Below are positions 24,370 to 31,964 of a stretch of 34,638 nucleotides of DNA, in pieces (position 1 is the first letter of the stretch; each line of letters opens with the position of its first letter). The DNA lies in the NCBI GenBank assembly GCA_021791415.1, contig JAJYWQ010000036.1, positions 1-34,638 of the forward strand, read 5' to 3'. The notes under the pieces were generated by a model. That model saw nothing but the letters and a program-made list of their open reading frames with translations. It did no database searches and was not told the DNA's origin. The translations under genes were made by a program, and so were the position numbers. Source of the DNA: a bacterium. GTDB lineage: Bacteria > Chloroflexota > Dormibacteria > Aeolococcales > Bog-877.

Positions 24370-24663
24370 ATGGCAGAGGAGGTCGTCCCTACTGGCGAGG
24401 TCCGAGCGGCTCTTAGTCAGATCACCAAGCGCTTTGACGCTGGGGATCCCGAGCCGGTCTTCTTCGGGTCCCACCGCCGTGCCCAGGCCGTGCTTGTGCC
24501 GATCGCCACCTGGGAGAAGCTGCTCGCCCACGCTGAGGACGAGCTGGATCTCGACACCGCCCGCCGACGTCTCGCTGACAGTCGCCCGTGGCTCGACCAG
24601 GAGGAGCTCGACGCGGCGGTGGCAGGCTTGATGGAGAAGGCCGCCGGACGCCGCCCGGTGTGA
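24370..24663 (+). CDS. antitoxin, Phd/YefM-like
   Basis: A 97-residue protein whose N-terminal half matches the Phd/YefM DNA-binding fold: VPTGEVRAALSQITKRFDAGDPEPVFFGSHRRAQAVLVPIATWEKLLA. The C-terminal half (DELDLDTARRRLADSRPWLDQEELDAAVAGLME) is acidic and helical, as expected for the toxin-neutralising tail. It is coupled to the toxin by a 4-nt overlap and has its own promoter with a dyad. It would repress the pair's promoter and block the toxin until degraded. The exact antitoxin family (Phd/YefM or a DUF relative) is less certain than the role. Confidence 0.82.
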   Translation: MAEEVVPTGEVRAALSQITKRFDAGDPEPVFFGSHRRAQAVLVPIATWEKLLAHAEDELDLDTARRRLADSRPWLDQEELDAAVAGLMEKAAGRRPV

Positions 24664-25037
24664 CGCGGCGGGCCAAGCCGGCTCGCTACCGCCTCAGCGC
24701 TCATCCTGCCTTGCCAGACGATCTAGCCGCACTTGCCGTCTACGGACCGCAGGTGGCGGCTGCCGCTCGCACCGCACTCGACGACTTGGCGCATGGGCGG
24801 GTCACCGGCAAGCTCCTCGGGGCACGACACGTGAGCGGCGACTTGACCGGCCTCGCCAGCGTCAAGTTCGACGTGCCAGGCAGCCCAACCCGTCGCTTCA
24901 GGCTGGTCTACGGTGCGATCGACGCCGAGACGCGTGGGGTACTGGCAATTGGGCGCCGTGACGAGCACGCGATCTATCGACTGGCTGTTCAGCGCGTTCA
25001 AGGCAGCAAGGAGCCAACTGCCGCCTATGAACGCTGA
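24660..25037 (+). CDS. toxin, RelE/ParE-like
   Basis: A 125-residue basic protein with the RelE/ParE fold signature: RYRLSAHPALPDDLAALAVYGPQVAAAARTALDDLAHGRVTGKLLG, then RRFRLVYGAIDAETRGVLAIGRRDEHAIYRLAVQRV. The paired helices followed by a beta-sheet ending in Arg-rich LVY...AIGRR...YRLA are typical of ribosome-dependent mRNA interferases. The start is GTG 24660, overlapping the antitoxin stop (GTGA). Readings from further upstream are out of register with the antitoxin and not real. It sits outside the tRNA-Phe repeat but in the same accessory region, where such modules stabilise mobile DNA. Confidence 0.83.
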   Translation: MTRRAKPARYRLSAHPALPDDLAALAVYGPQVAAAARTALDDLAHGRVTGKLLGARHVSGDLTGLASVKFDVPGSPTRRFRLVYGAIDAETRGVLAIGRRDEHAIYRLAVQRVQGSKEPTAAYER

Positions 25038-25318
25038 TTTGGTCAACCGCAACCACAGCGCCTACCAGGTGGTCATGGCTCTCACTTGGTCGGATCGCGC
25101 CGCCAGGTGCCTTGCCACTGCGACCAGTACGAGCTGTGAGCAGGGTTCCGGCAAGTGCCTTGTGCTTGAATGGGCGGGAGGCCAGCAAACTGGGTAGCCT
25201 CAAGGGCGGTCCGAGGTTGAGAAGTGGATCGGCGCGTCAGCCCGACTGGAGCTGTAGCGGGGGTTTGACCGTGAGGCCGTCGCTGGCCGTGCTCAGTCCA
25301 GCAACGCCCATTAGCTCC
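25038..25318. other. intergenic stretch after the toxin gene
   Basis: About 280 bp with no recognisable gene, RNA or promoter. It separates the toxin gene from the truncated small gene and the solitary insertion-sequence end. Confidence 0.4.
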
Positions 25319-25474
25319 TTAGCAGCGGTGCCCCTTGAAACGGTCTGTTAACCTGGATCCACCGGCCGGGTAGGGGTGGGTGTCAGCCCACTTGGCGATG
25401 GTGACCTTGAGGTCGTGGAGGTGCTTCTCGGCCCTGTCGGCCTTGAGGATGTACGACGGGACCAATTCGCTCAC
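25319..25474 (-). pseudogene. truncated small gene of unknown function
   Basis: A 51-codon frame starting at GTG 25474, with AAAGGAGAG 6 nt upstream, a much better ribosome-binding site than most here. The first 35 residues (SELVPSYILKADRAEKHLHD, then LKVTIAKWADTHPY) look like a real charged helical protein. From about codon 36 the frame runs into a sequence that matches the end of the nearby IS1380 element, and then stops. The natural C-terminus has therefore probably been lost to an insertion or deletion. I do not recognise a function; the helical start resembles uncharacterised proteins of about 150 residues in actinobacterial genomes (impression only). Confidence 0.5.
25348..25379. repeat. 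solitary IS1380-like end
   Basis: This 32-bp segment matches the right end of the IS1380 element (reverse complement of 34429-34460) at 29 of 32 positions, including CCTGGATCCACCGGCC and GGTAGGGGTGG. No second end or transposase is next to it, so it looks like the scar of a lost or deleted related element. Confidence 0.6.
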
Positions 25475-25669
25475 CGATTACTCTCCTTTCATGATCGGCG
25501 CATTTCGGCCTAAGAGCCGAAAGATCTCCAACCTGGCTGAGAACCCGGTCCCGACCCGCTGAGTGGTCTATAGCGAGCCCGGCCCGCTCAGCCGGCGCAG
25601 GATGGCGAACCTCTGCCCTCAAACGAGACAGCGGACCGACGAGTGGTCGGACGCGGGTTTGGAACTGGC

Positions 25670-25693
25670 TGTGGTCAAAACTGTGGTCAATGG
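25670..25693. repeat. paired TGTGGTCAA direct repeats, copy 1
   Basis: Two TGTGGTCAA units at 25670-25678 and 25682-25690, 12 bp apart, 67 bp left of the tRNA-Phe partial repeat. The 24-bp block recurs at 32333-32356 with three mismatches. Possible integrase arm-type sites or the 3' ends of lost integrase genes. Confidence 0.5.
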
Positions 25694-25736
25694 CTCCATC
25701 GTGGGCAGTAGCTCATGTGACGTTGAGATCGAAAAC

Positions 25737-25781
25737 TGGTGCCGAGGGGCGGGATCGAACCGCCGACACCGGGTTTTTCAG
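25737..25781 (-). repeat. partial tRNA-Phe 3' end, left attachment repeat
   Basis: Identical over 45 bp to the CCA end, acceptor 3' strand, T arm, variable loop, 3' anticodon stem and part of the anticodon loop of the tRNA-Phe at 34479-34554. The 5' half of the tRNA is missing, so it is not a functional gene. It is a direct repeat of the right copy. Similarity continues weakly to the left (TTGAGATC at 25723 and 34464). Confidence 0.85.
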
Positions 25782-26251
25782 TTGAACCGGCGAGGGTCCG
25801 CGAGCGTTCGCGGGCGTCCGTTTTGAGATCAAATGAGCGATCTCTGAGGAGTCGATTGTTCGCCGGAGCGCGTCACTGGTCGCCTGGGTAGGGGTATCCG
25901 CTGGGGTACTGGCGGCAAGGTTGACACTGACGCGCAGCTCTTGGCGGCATCGCACATCAAGACTGGAGGGCTGGGCCGGGGCGGCCAGCCTCATGGAGCC
26001 GCCAGGGGTCTGGCGGTTGGCGTGTGGACAGGAGGCAAGCAGGCGACGGAGCACTTGGTACGGGCTCGCCGGTAGGCGGGACGTATCTGGCGACCTTGGC
26101 CCACGGTCAGCGTCGTCGGTAGCGGTCAGAAACGGCGGGCTGTGGCATCGGAGCCACAGCCCGCCAGGGAGGATGGATGGAGCGACAAAACCTGCGACCT
26201 GGCACTGGGGGCCGGGTTCGTGTGGGGGGCTCTAGAAACTGTGGGACCCAC
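25782..26251. other. island left arm without a clear gene
   Basis: About 470 bp. It holds a hairpin CCGCGA-gcgt-TCGCGG at 25798-25813 followed by a TTTTG run (possible terminator) and a third TTGAGATC copy at 25823. A 113-codon minus-strand frame covers part of it but includes the tRNA fragment and has no protein-like pattern, so I do not call it. Confidence 0.4.
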
Positions 26252-27085
26252 TCACTGCGAGGACCCAGTGGACCTCGGCGATGGCGACAGCTCTGCAAGC
26301 ACGCTCACCCATTGGGTAATCGTCATCGGGACTGGTTCGGACGAGGGCTGTTGGAACTTCTGGCTAGAGGACATCCACACTTCGAGACCGGAGGTAGTCT
26401 TGAATACAAAGTCCGACACGTTCGTGCCGGTTGAGTGGTAGACGACGTGGTATCCATCGATTGTCGCCTGATGGGTCGACCGAGCACCGTACCACTTCAC
26501 ATCGACGTTCAATGGGGTACCCGCCTTCCCTGGATACTCGGATATGGTCACAGTCGGTCCCGAGGACAGGAGATACGTCACGAAGACTTGAGGTTCCATG
26601 ACCTCGCCGGCCGCCACCGGTCCGCCGCTCTTAGTGGTCGTGGGGGGGATGACTTGCCACTGTTGAGGGGTAGCGAATGAGGCGGGAAGTACAAGGATGC
26701 GATATGGCACATCAGCCTGAGCTTGAGCAAAGGTCACCGTCTTCGGTACCCCAGGGATGACAACGGCTCCAGGGGATACCAGCGGCGGGGGAAGACCTTG
26801 CCCATTGGGACCGGTCACCGTGACATGTGTCGGAACCGTAGCAATCGCGACGGCGGCGTAGGCGACCCCAACGCTGACCGCCAGAACTGCTAGCGCCAGG
26901 GCGACGCTGTGTCGCAGCCGCCGTGGACCGGCCACGCTCCCGGCTGATACCGACCGAAACAGCCGCAGTGGCCCAAGCTCTGTTGCCGCTCTCGGCGGTC
27001 TCGCGATGGGCGTCTTTGCAGCAATGTCCGCTGCAGCTCGTTGGAGTCGGGACGAGAGGTCTCCATCGTGGATGTCATCTTTCAT
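26252..27085 (-). CDS. anti-sigma-factor-like membrane protein
   Basis: A 277-residue protein. The cytoplasmic N-terminus (1-57) is followed by one membrane helix at about 59-84 (LRHSVALALAVLAVSVGVAYAAVAIATV). A 190-residue extracytoplasmic domain comes after it, with a beta-rich pattern resembling the DUF4367-type sensors of sporulation and anti-sigma proteins (FVTYLLSSGPTVTISEY, DGYHVVYHSTG, FKTTSGLEVWMSS). It lies 14 bp after the ECF sigma gene with AGGAG 7 nt before ATG 27085, so the two form an operon. The likely role is to hold the sigma factor at the membrane until an external cue. No zinc-binding HxxxCxxC motif is present in the N-terminus, so binding would be ZAS-independent. Confidence 0.72.
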   Translation of the reverse strand: MKDDIHDGDLSSRLQRAAADIAAKTPIARPPRAATELGPLRLFRSVSAGSVAGPRRLRHSVALALAVLAVSVGVAYAAVAIATVPTHVTVTGPNGQGLPPPLVSPGAVVIPGVPKTVTFAQAQADVPYRILVLPASFATPQQWQVIPPTTTKSGGPVAAGEVMEPQVFVTYLLSSGPTVTISEYPGKAGTPLNVDVKWYGARSTHQATIDGYHVVYHSTGTNVSDFVFKTTSGLEVWMSSSQKFQQPSSEPVPMTITQWVSVLAELSPSPRSTGSSQ

Positions 27086-27099
27086 CGGGTCTCCTATTC

Positions 27100-27654
27100 T
27101 CAGATGGTGTTGTATCGATCTCCGAGCATCGCTCGCAGCCGGGCCCGACCGTCATGGAGTCGATGCTCGACGTTCTTTGGAGAACAGTCGAGCAATTCTG
27201 CGATGGAAGCTGTGCTTTGGTCCTCAAGGTGAGCGAGAACCACGCATCGCCGCATCTGTGGGGGCAAGCGGCGTAGCGCGCGAACTAAGTCGATCGTTTC
27301 ATCTGTCCACTCGGACGACATGTCGGTGCTGCGATGCATGATGGATGGGAGCACTTCACGAAGGAGTCGGGACCGGAGGCGTGCCGACAGGTGCAGGGCT
27401 GTGGTGCGCAGCCAAGGCCATGCAGGGTCCGTCAGATACCCTGGTTTGCGGCGCTCGTTTGTGAGTGCGATGAGAAACGTCTCTTGGGCGAGTTCCTCTC
27501 CTAGAGCGTGGCCCCCGGCCAGCAACGAAGTAAGGCTGACAAGGCGTTGATAATGGGCGGCATAGAGTTCTCCTACCCGAACGTCTGGGTCCGCGAGGCC
27601 GTGGCGGGGGAGCTGGGCCGAGAAGGCAGGTTTGGCCGCGTCGCTGGCATCCAT
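27100..27654 (-). CDS. ECF-type RNA polymerase sigma factor
   Basis: A 184-residue sigma-70 family protein of the ECF group. Region 2 (about 26-95) reads VGELYAAHYQRLVSLTSLLAGGHALGEELAQETFLIAL...PWLRTTALHLSARL. Region 4 (about 125-178) reads DLVRALRRLPPQMRRCVVLAHLEDQSTASIAELLDCSPKNVEHRLHDGRARLRAML, a clear helix-turn-helix for the -35 element. ATG 27654 is chosen over upstream starts because TATATA lies 5 nt ahead of it and homology begins later. The anti-sigma gene follows. Target promoters are unknown; the adjacent PadR-ABC-FtsX operon has a standard-looking TTGACT/TACACT promoter instead. Confidence 0.88.
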   Translation of the reverse strand: MDASDAAKPAFSAQLPRHGLADPDVRVGELYAAHYQRLVSLTSLLAGGHALGEELAQETFLIALTNERRKPGYLTDPAWPWLRTTALHLSARLRSRLLREVLPSIMHRSTDMSSEWTDETIDLVRALRRLPPQMRRCVVLAHLEDQSTASIAELLDCSPKNVEHRLHDGRARLRAMLGDRYNTI

Positions 27655-27984
27655 ACCCATATATAGGCACGGCCGCGGCGGAGCCCCCACCTCGGAGTCC
27701 ACGCGGAGCGTCGGGTGACTTCCGGCGGCGCTGCTCCCACTGGGGGTGCCCCTTGATCTCAAATCCAGCTTGGCACGGGCTGTCCGCGAGGGCAGAGGCG
27801 TCAGCTCAGGGCCATGAGTACGTGGGCCCGAGTGTGTGGGTAGGGTGGCTGCCGGGTGACCCGCCGGAGGGAAGAGTCCCGAAACGGGGACGGTGCCAGA
27901 GTCGCCGCCAACCCACCTTGGCCGGTCCGGCCGGTAGAGCTGACGGTCTGCTCTTGACCACCGTGGAGATCGAGCGCGGCGCAG
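27655..27984. other. divergent intergenic region, sigma gene / PadR operon
   Basis: About 330 bp. On the minus strand TATATA (27660-27665) is a likely -10 for the sigma gene. The rest shows no gene, RNA or clear operator; an open plus-strand frame passes through it but has no recognisable product. Confidence 0.4.
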
Positions 27985-28015
27985 TTGACTTCCTGAGTAG
28001 TCAGAGATACACTAC
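27985..28015 (+). promoter_or_regulatory. PadR-operon promoter with dyad over the -10
   Basis: TTGACT (27985-27990) and TACACT (28008-28013) are separated by exactly 17 bp, the best sigma-70-type promoter in the window. A dyad GTAGT (27997-28001) / ACTAC (28011-28015) overlaps the -10. PadR proteins usually repress their own operon from such sites. The transcript would start near 28020, giving a leader of about 90 nt. Confidence 0.6.
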
Positions 28016-28109
28016 ATCGACCATCAGACTAGATCCACACGAGAAGGCGGCCAGGACGGAGACTCGGAAGGCGGGGCGACCCAACCCTCTGAGTTCGCCG
28101 GTCGGTGGG

Positions 28110-28406
28110 TTGGGCAATTTCACCGAGCAGGCCCTCTTGGTCTTGGCCAGCCTCGCCGCTGGACCCAAGCACGGGTACGCGATCGCGAGGGACGTGCGAG
28201 CCCTGACCGGCATCATCATTGGGCCCGGCACTCTCTACGTCGTCATAGCCCGGTTGGAGAGGCAGGGGTGGGTTCGCCGGCTCCCGGCGGACGGAAGACG
28301 GCAGCCGTATGCGCTCACCATCGCCGGAGCTGAGGCGCTGCGGGCTGAGTCCTCCCAACTGCAGACCTTTGCGGAGACCCTTGCGCGGAGGGCCGCTCTG
28401 GCATGA
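28110..28406 (+). CDS. PadR-family transcriptional regulator
   Basis: A 98-residue winged-helix protein. It reads NFTEQALLVLASLAAGPKHGYAIARDVRALTGIIIGPGTLYVVIARLERQGWVRRL...RRQPYALTIAGAEALRAE, matching the PadR pattern (HGYAI, GTLY, R-rich wing, Y-L-T-xxG). The frame is open from 27753, but the promoter at 27985-28013 lies inside it and no ATG or GTG follows, so TTG 28110 is taken as start. Its stop overlaps the ABC gene by 4 nt (ATGA at 28403). By analogy with PadR/MacB operons, it likely represses the transporter and is relieved by a small hydrophobic compound such as an antibiotic (inference). Confidence 0.8.
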   Translation: MGNFTEQALLVLASLAAGPKHGYAIARDVRALTGIIIGPGTLYVVIARLERQGWVRRLPADGRRQPYALTIAGAEALRAESSQLQTFAETLARRAALA

Positions 28407-29293
28407 ACCGACGTTGGGCACTCGTCTTCCCCAAGCACTGGCGCGAGCAGTACGAGGAGGACATGGCAGTCAACCTGGCTCATACGCGGCTTGGACCGAG
28501 GGCGATCTTCGATGTGGCTAGGGGAGCCGTGGTTGCTTGGGCGCACCCAAGGGCGAAGCCCTTACACATGGATGGGCCCGGGAGGGAACTCGCTCCGATC
28601 AACCGGACGGTCCACGACCGTGAACCGGCTGTCCGCCTCCTCGGTAGCAGCCGCTACTATCGCACCGCGAACAGCGAGGTTGGGGCCGTGGTCGACGCAA
28701 CCCTGGCCATCCGAAGGGGCGAGTCCGTCGCCTTGATGGGGCCGTCAGGCTCCGGCAAGACCACGCTGCTGAACCTGATCGCGGGTCTGGACAGAGCCTC
28801 GGCAGGCACAGTCTGGGTCTTGGGCCGGTCGCTGAGTGAGCTCTCCGAAGCTGAGCTCACGGCGTTCCGTGCTGACAACCTGGGACTGATCTTTCAGCAA
28901 CCGCACCTCCTTGCAGGACTTTCCGCATTGGAGAACGTCATTGTCGCCCGACTGCCCTGGGAACCGCGGTCTGTCCTCGAGCCGAGAGCCCGCGACCTGC
29001 TCGAAGGTCTGGGCCTGGGTGGCCGGCTGAACTTTCCGCCGGGGCGCCTGTCCGGCGGCGAGGTGCAACGAGTCGGCATAGCCAGGGCTCTCCTCGTCAA
29101 CCCGTCCCTCCTGGTGGCCGATGAGCCCACCGGCAGCCTCGACGCTTCCGCCACCCAGGAGGTGCTCGAGATTCTCCGGCGGCTGAAGGAGGACTTGGGA
29201 CTGACGTTGGTGTTGGCTACCCACGATCAAGAGGTTGCCGAGGCCATGGACCGAGTCGTCCGCATCGCCGGTGGCAGGCTGCAGGCAGCCTAA
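28403..29293 (+). CDS. MacB/LolD-type ABC ATPase with an N-terminal extra module
   Basis: A 296-residue ATP-binding subunit of a type VII (MacB-like) ABC system. From about residue 80 it has Walker A GPSGSGKTT, Q-loop FQQPH, signature LSGGE, Walker B LLVADEP and H-loop ATHD. Residues 1-55 (RRWALVFPKHWREQYEEDMA...GPRAIFDVARGAVVAWAHP) are not part of an ATPase. They resemble a short module often encoded next to PadR genes in actinobacteria and chloroflexi (my recollection). ATG 28568 could be a second start giving the ATPase alone. It is coupled to PadR upstream and followed by the permease after 43 bp. It should power that permease. Confidence 0.88.
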   Translation: MNRRWALVFPKHWREQYEEDMAVNLAHTRLGPRAIFDVARGAVVAWAHPRAKPLHMDGPGRELAPINRTVHDREPAVRLLGSSRYYRTANSEVGAVVDATLAIRRGESVALMGPSGSGKTTLLNLIAGLDRASAGTVWVLGRSLSELSEAELTAFRADNLGLIFQQPHLLAGLSALENVIVARLPWEPRSVLEPRARDLLEGLGLGGRLNFPPGRLSGGEVQRVGIARALLVNPSLLVADEPTGSLDASATQEVLEILRRLKEDLGLTLVLATHDQEVAEAMDRVVRIAGGRLQAA

Positions 29294-29336
29294 TGAGCTC
29301 CGCGGTCGCGCAAGGGGCGTCGACACGGGTTAGGCG

Positions 29337-31964
29337 ATGTGGCGGTTAGCCTTCCACGAACTTCGAGGCCAGTGGCGGCTCACCGTCCTTGTCTCCTTTG
29401 GCTTGATCTTGGCCTCCTTGGCCTACGTCGCGCTCTTGGGTACGGCATCGGGAACGACCGCCGTGCTTACGGGAGATATCGGTAAGGCGTGGAACACGCC
29501 CTACGACCTCTTGGTGAGGCCCGCCGGAGATGTCACCAAACTGGAGCGGACTCAGGGGTTGGTGAGCCCCAACTTCATAAGCAGCATCAACGGCGGGATC
29601 ACGGAGGCTCAGTTGCACGCCATCGAGCATGTCAAGGGCGTCTCGGTCGCCGCCCCCATCGCGATCGTCGGTTACACCACCTTGCAATACACATTCACTG
29701 TGCCCAGGCTGCCAGCTATCGTGGGATCTGCGCCGCTGACGGTGCTTCGTCTGGAGGGAGAAGCGACTGCCGAACGCGGACGGGCGCACTATCCACTTGC
29801 GCCGCAGTACTTCATCATAGCGCCGCACGGGGTAGTGACAGTTGGAAGCGGCCTAACGTATCAGCTGACCTATGACGGCAAGTCGATCCAATGCGGCGGA
29901 AGTGCAGTTGTCGGCTGTGAAGCGGGCACCGTGATCTGCCACACGTGCTTCGGTCTCCCGACGACGTTTACTCCGTCGTCGTACCTGGTAATCCCCATCC
30001 CCGTGCTGGTGGCTGGAATCGATCCCCGTGCGGAGTCCCAACTCTCGGGCCTGCGGCACGCGATGAGGTCGGGCACGTACCTGCCCAACAGTGAAGCTGA
30101 GATCCTTCCCACCTCCAGCAACGGAGCGCCGACGGCTACCGCCCGGATTCCAGTGATCGACAGCACCAAGTCGTACATCTCCGAGAGCCTCGCCCTGACC
30201 GCGTCCGTGGCCGCATCTCCTAGCGCCGTGATGTCCGGGGCGAGCCCCAGCTCTTTGCAGCGATGGTCGACCGTCTACCACGCGGCGACCTCCATCCAAA
30301 CGCTGTACTCGAAAGTGGTTTCCAGGCTTGGGCTGGCAGTCACCGACTTACCGAACGTCGCCGTGCCAGGGTCAGTTCGGTACAGGACGGTGGGATCGGA
30401 CCGATTCGTCCCCCAGGTGGTTCCTACAGACCCGAGCGTGTTGGGGAATCCGAACTGCATCGGCTGCGGTCAGCAAGACATTCCGCCGGATGCCCGCGAT
30501 ACCTGGTTCCGGCATCTTCAGGTGTCATCGCGAATCGCCAGCAGCACGTTTTTCGCGTTCGACATTCTAGGAACATTCGACCCTAACCAGATCCCTGGGT
30601 TCAACCTGCTCGCGGGCGGAGACCTCAGCTCCTTCGCGCCTCCCGAGGCGAAGCTGCCCGATGGGAAGACGGTTCTGCCCACCCGGAATCCGGCAGGGTT
30701 CATTACGAGTCCGCCCCTGATGCTCACCACCCTGGCCGGGGCCCAGTACTTCGCGGATACGTTTACAGGTGGGCAAGGGAACGCCTTCATCAGCGCCATA
30801 AGAGTCCGGGTTGCCGGCACAGGCAAACCGTCCGACGCGTCTCAGGCAAGGTTGGAGAAAGTGGCTGCTGCCATCAACGAGCGCACCGGCCTGCAGGTGA
30901 GCTTGGTGAAGGGCTCGTCGGCTCTCCCGGTGACCATCAGCTTACCCAGAGGAAAGTTCGGCGAGCCGCCGATGACGGTCACCGAGTATTGGGGAAAGGA
31001 GGGTGCCGCTATCACTTTCTTGCGGGGGCTGAACGTCGAGTCCCTGGTGATGTTCCTCCTGACTCTGGGAGTGGTGCTGGCGCTGCTTGGGGTGGTCGGC
31101 CAGCTGGGGGTGCGACGAAGAAGCCAGGAGTTCGGGATGCTCCGCGCGATCGGCTGGCCGCTGTGGCAAGTGGTTCGTCTGATGTTGACGGAGATGGCGT
31201 TGCTTGGGGCGGGGATCGGGGCGGTGACGGCGGGAGCCGCAGTCGGTGTCAGCCGGACCCTCGACCCCGCCATCCCTATCGGACCCCTGCTCCTGGTGAT
31301 CCCGCTCGTGCTTGTGATGGCGGTAGCCGCCCCGCTTCCGGCTCTGCTCGGATCGTCGAGATCATCGGCATCCTCGGCGCTCAGCAAGGGAGGCGCGCTG
31401 GGGGGTGTCAGTGTACGTTCGGTGGGGTCCTTGGCGTTGCGCGAACTTCTGGGGCCCTGGGGGGTGGAGTCCCTGTTTTGCGCAGGCTCGAGCGCGATAG
31501 GTTCGGGTCTGGTGGGAGGGGCGGTGCTGGTCGTCGGCGGCTTCGCGGGTCAGTTGGGGCCGACCACGCTCGGCCATTATCTGGGGGCACAGGTCGGACC
31601 GCTTGACGTGGTGATGGTCTCGATCGCGGCGGTGGCGGGAGCGTCAGCGTCGGCCACCTTGCTGACCCTTGCCTACCTGGAGCGTCAAGTGGAGTTCTCC
31701 ACGCTACGGGCGGTCGGTTGGCCGCGGGGCTCGGTCGCAGCAGTGATCGCTATTCAGGCGCTCGTGCTGGGATTGGGCGGAGGGTTGGCCGCCGCCGGGG
31801 CCGTCGCAGTTGGTGGCGTCGCGATTGGCGCGCCTGTGGCGGTTACCGTCGTCGCGCCAGTGCTGAGCGTTGTGGTCGCTCTTGTGACCACCGCGGTGGC
31901 GATGACGGGAACTCTGTCCCTGGCATATCGGCTCGGACCTGCAGAAGCGCTGCGCGCCACGTAA
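29337..31964 (+). CDS. FtsX/MacB-type ABC transporter permease
   Basis: An 875-residue membrane protein with a helix at about 15-37, an extracytoplasmic region of roughly 530 residues, then helices at about 569-593, 614-640 and 648-672, and a second FtsX half at about 722-745, 757-780, 800-830 and 833-860. FtsX signatures include RRSQEFGMLRAIGWPLWQVVRLMLTE and its echo ERQVEFSTLRAVGWPRGSVAAVIAIQ. Such permeases do not move substrate through the bilayer but transmit ATPase strokes to the periplasmic/outer domain for export or signalling. The outer domain has four cysteines at 186, 194, 201 and 204 and CxxC at 374/377, suggesting disulfides. The substrate is unknown; the Erm-like relic downstream hints at macrolide-type drugs. 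Confidence 0.88.
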   Translation: MWRLAFHELRGQWRLTVLVSFGLILASLAYVALLGTASGTTAVLTGDIGKAWNTPYDLLVRPAGDVTKLERTQGLVSPNFISSINGGITEAQLHAIEHVKGVSVAAPIAIVGYTTLQYTFTVPRLPAIVGSAPLTVLRLEGEATAERGRAHYPLAPQYFIIAPHGVVTVGSGLTYQLTYDGKSIQCGGSAVVGCEAGTVICHTCFGLPTTFTPSSYLVIPIPVLVAGIDPRAESQLSGLRHAMRSGTYLPNSEAEILPTSSNGAPTATARIPVIDSTKSYISESLALTASVAASPSAVMSGASPSSLQRWSTVYHAATSIQTLYSKVVSRLGLAVTDLPNVAVPGSVRYRTVGSDRFVPQVVPTDPSVLGNPNCIGCGQQDIPPDARDTWFRHLQVSSRIASSTFFAFDILGTFDPNQIPGFNLLAGGDLSSFAPPEAKLPDGKTVLPTRNPAGFITSPPLMLTTLAGAQYFADTFTGGQGNAFISAIRVRVAGTGKPSDASQARLEKVAAAINERTGLQVSLVKGSSALPVTISLPRGKFGEPPMTVTEYWGKEGAAITFLRGLNVESLVMFLLTLGVVLALLGVVGQLGVRRRSQEFGMLRAIGWPLWQVVRLMLTEMALLGAGIGAVTAGAAVGVSRTLDPAIPIGPLLLVIPLVLVMAVAAPLPALLGSSRSSASSALSKGGALGGVSVRSVGSLALRELLGPWGVESLFCAGSSAIGSGLVGGAVLVVGGFAGQLGPTTLGHYLGAQVGPLDVVMVSIAAVAGASASATLLTLAYLERQVEFSTLRAVGWPRGSVAAVIAIQALVLGLGGGLAAAGAVAVGGVAIGAPVAVTVVAPVLSVVVALVTTAVAMTGTLSLAYRLGPAEALRAT

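Noticed and set aside
23925-24416. 163-codon plus-strand frame before the antitoxin
   Set aside because: It overlaps the antitoxin promoter and start and shows no protein-like pattern.
25563-25826. Plus-strand frame with VVKTVVNGS and GAGSNRRHRVFQ as an integrase C-terminus
   Set aside because: The last part is only a translation of the tRNA fragment, and no integrase catalytic R-H-R-Y residues are visible upstream. The DNA repeat itself is reported instead.
25713-26054. 113-codon minus-strand frame over the left attachment repeat
   Set aside because: It reads through the tRNA fragment, has biased low-complexity composition and no recognisable domain.
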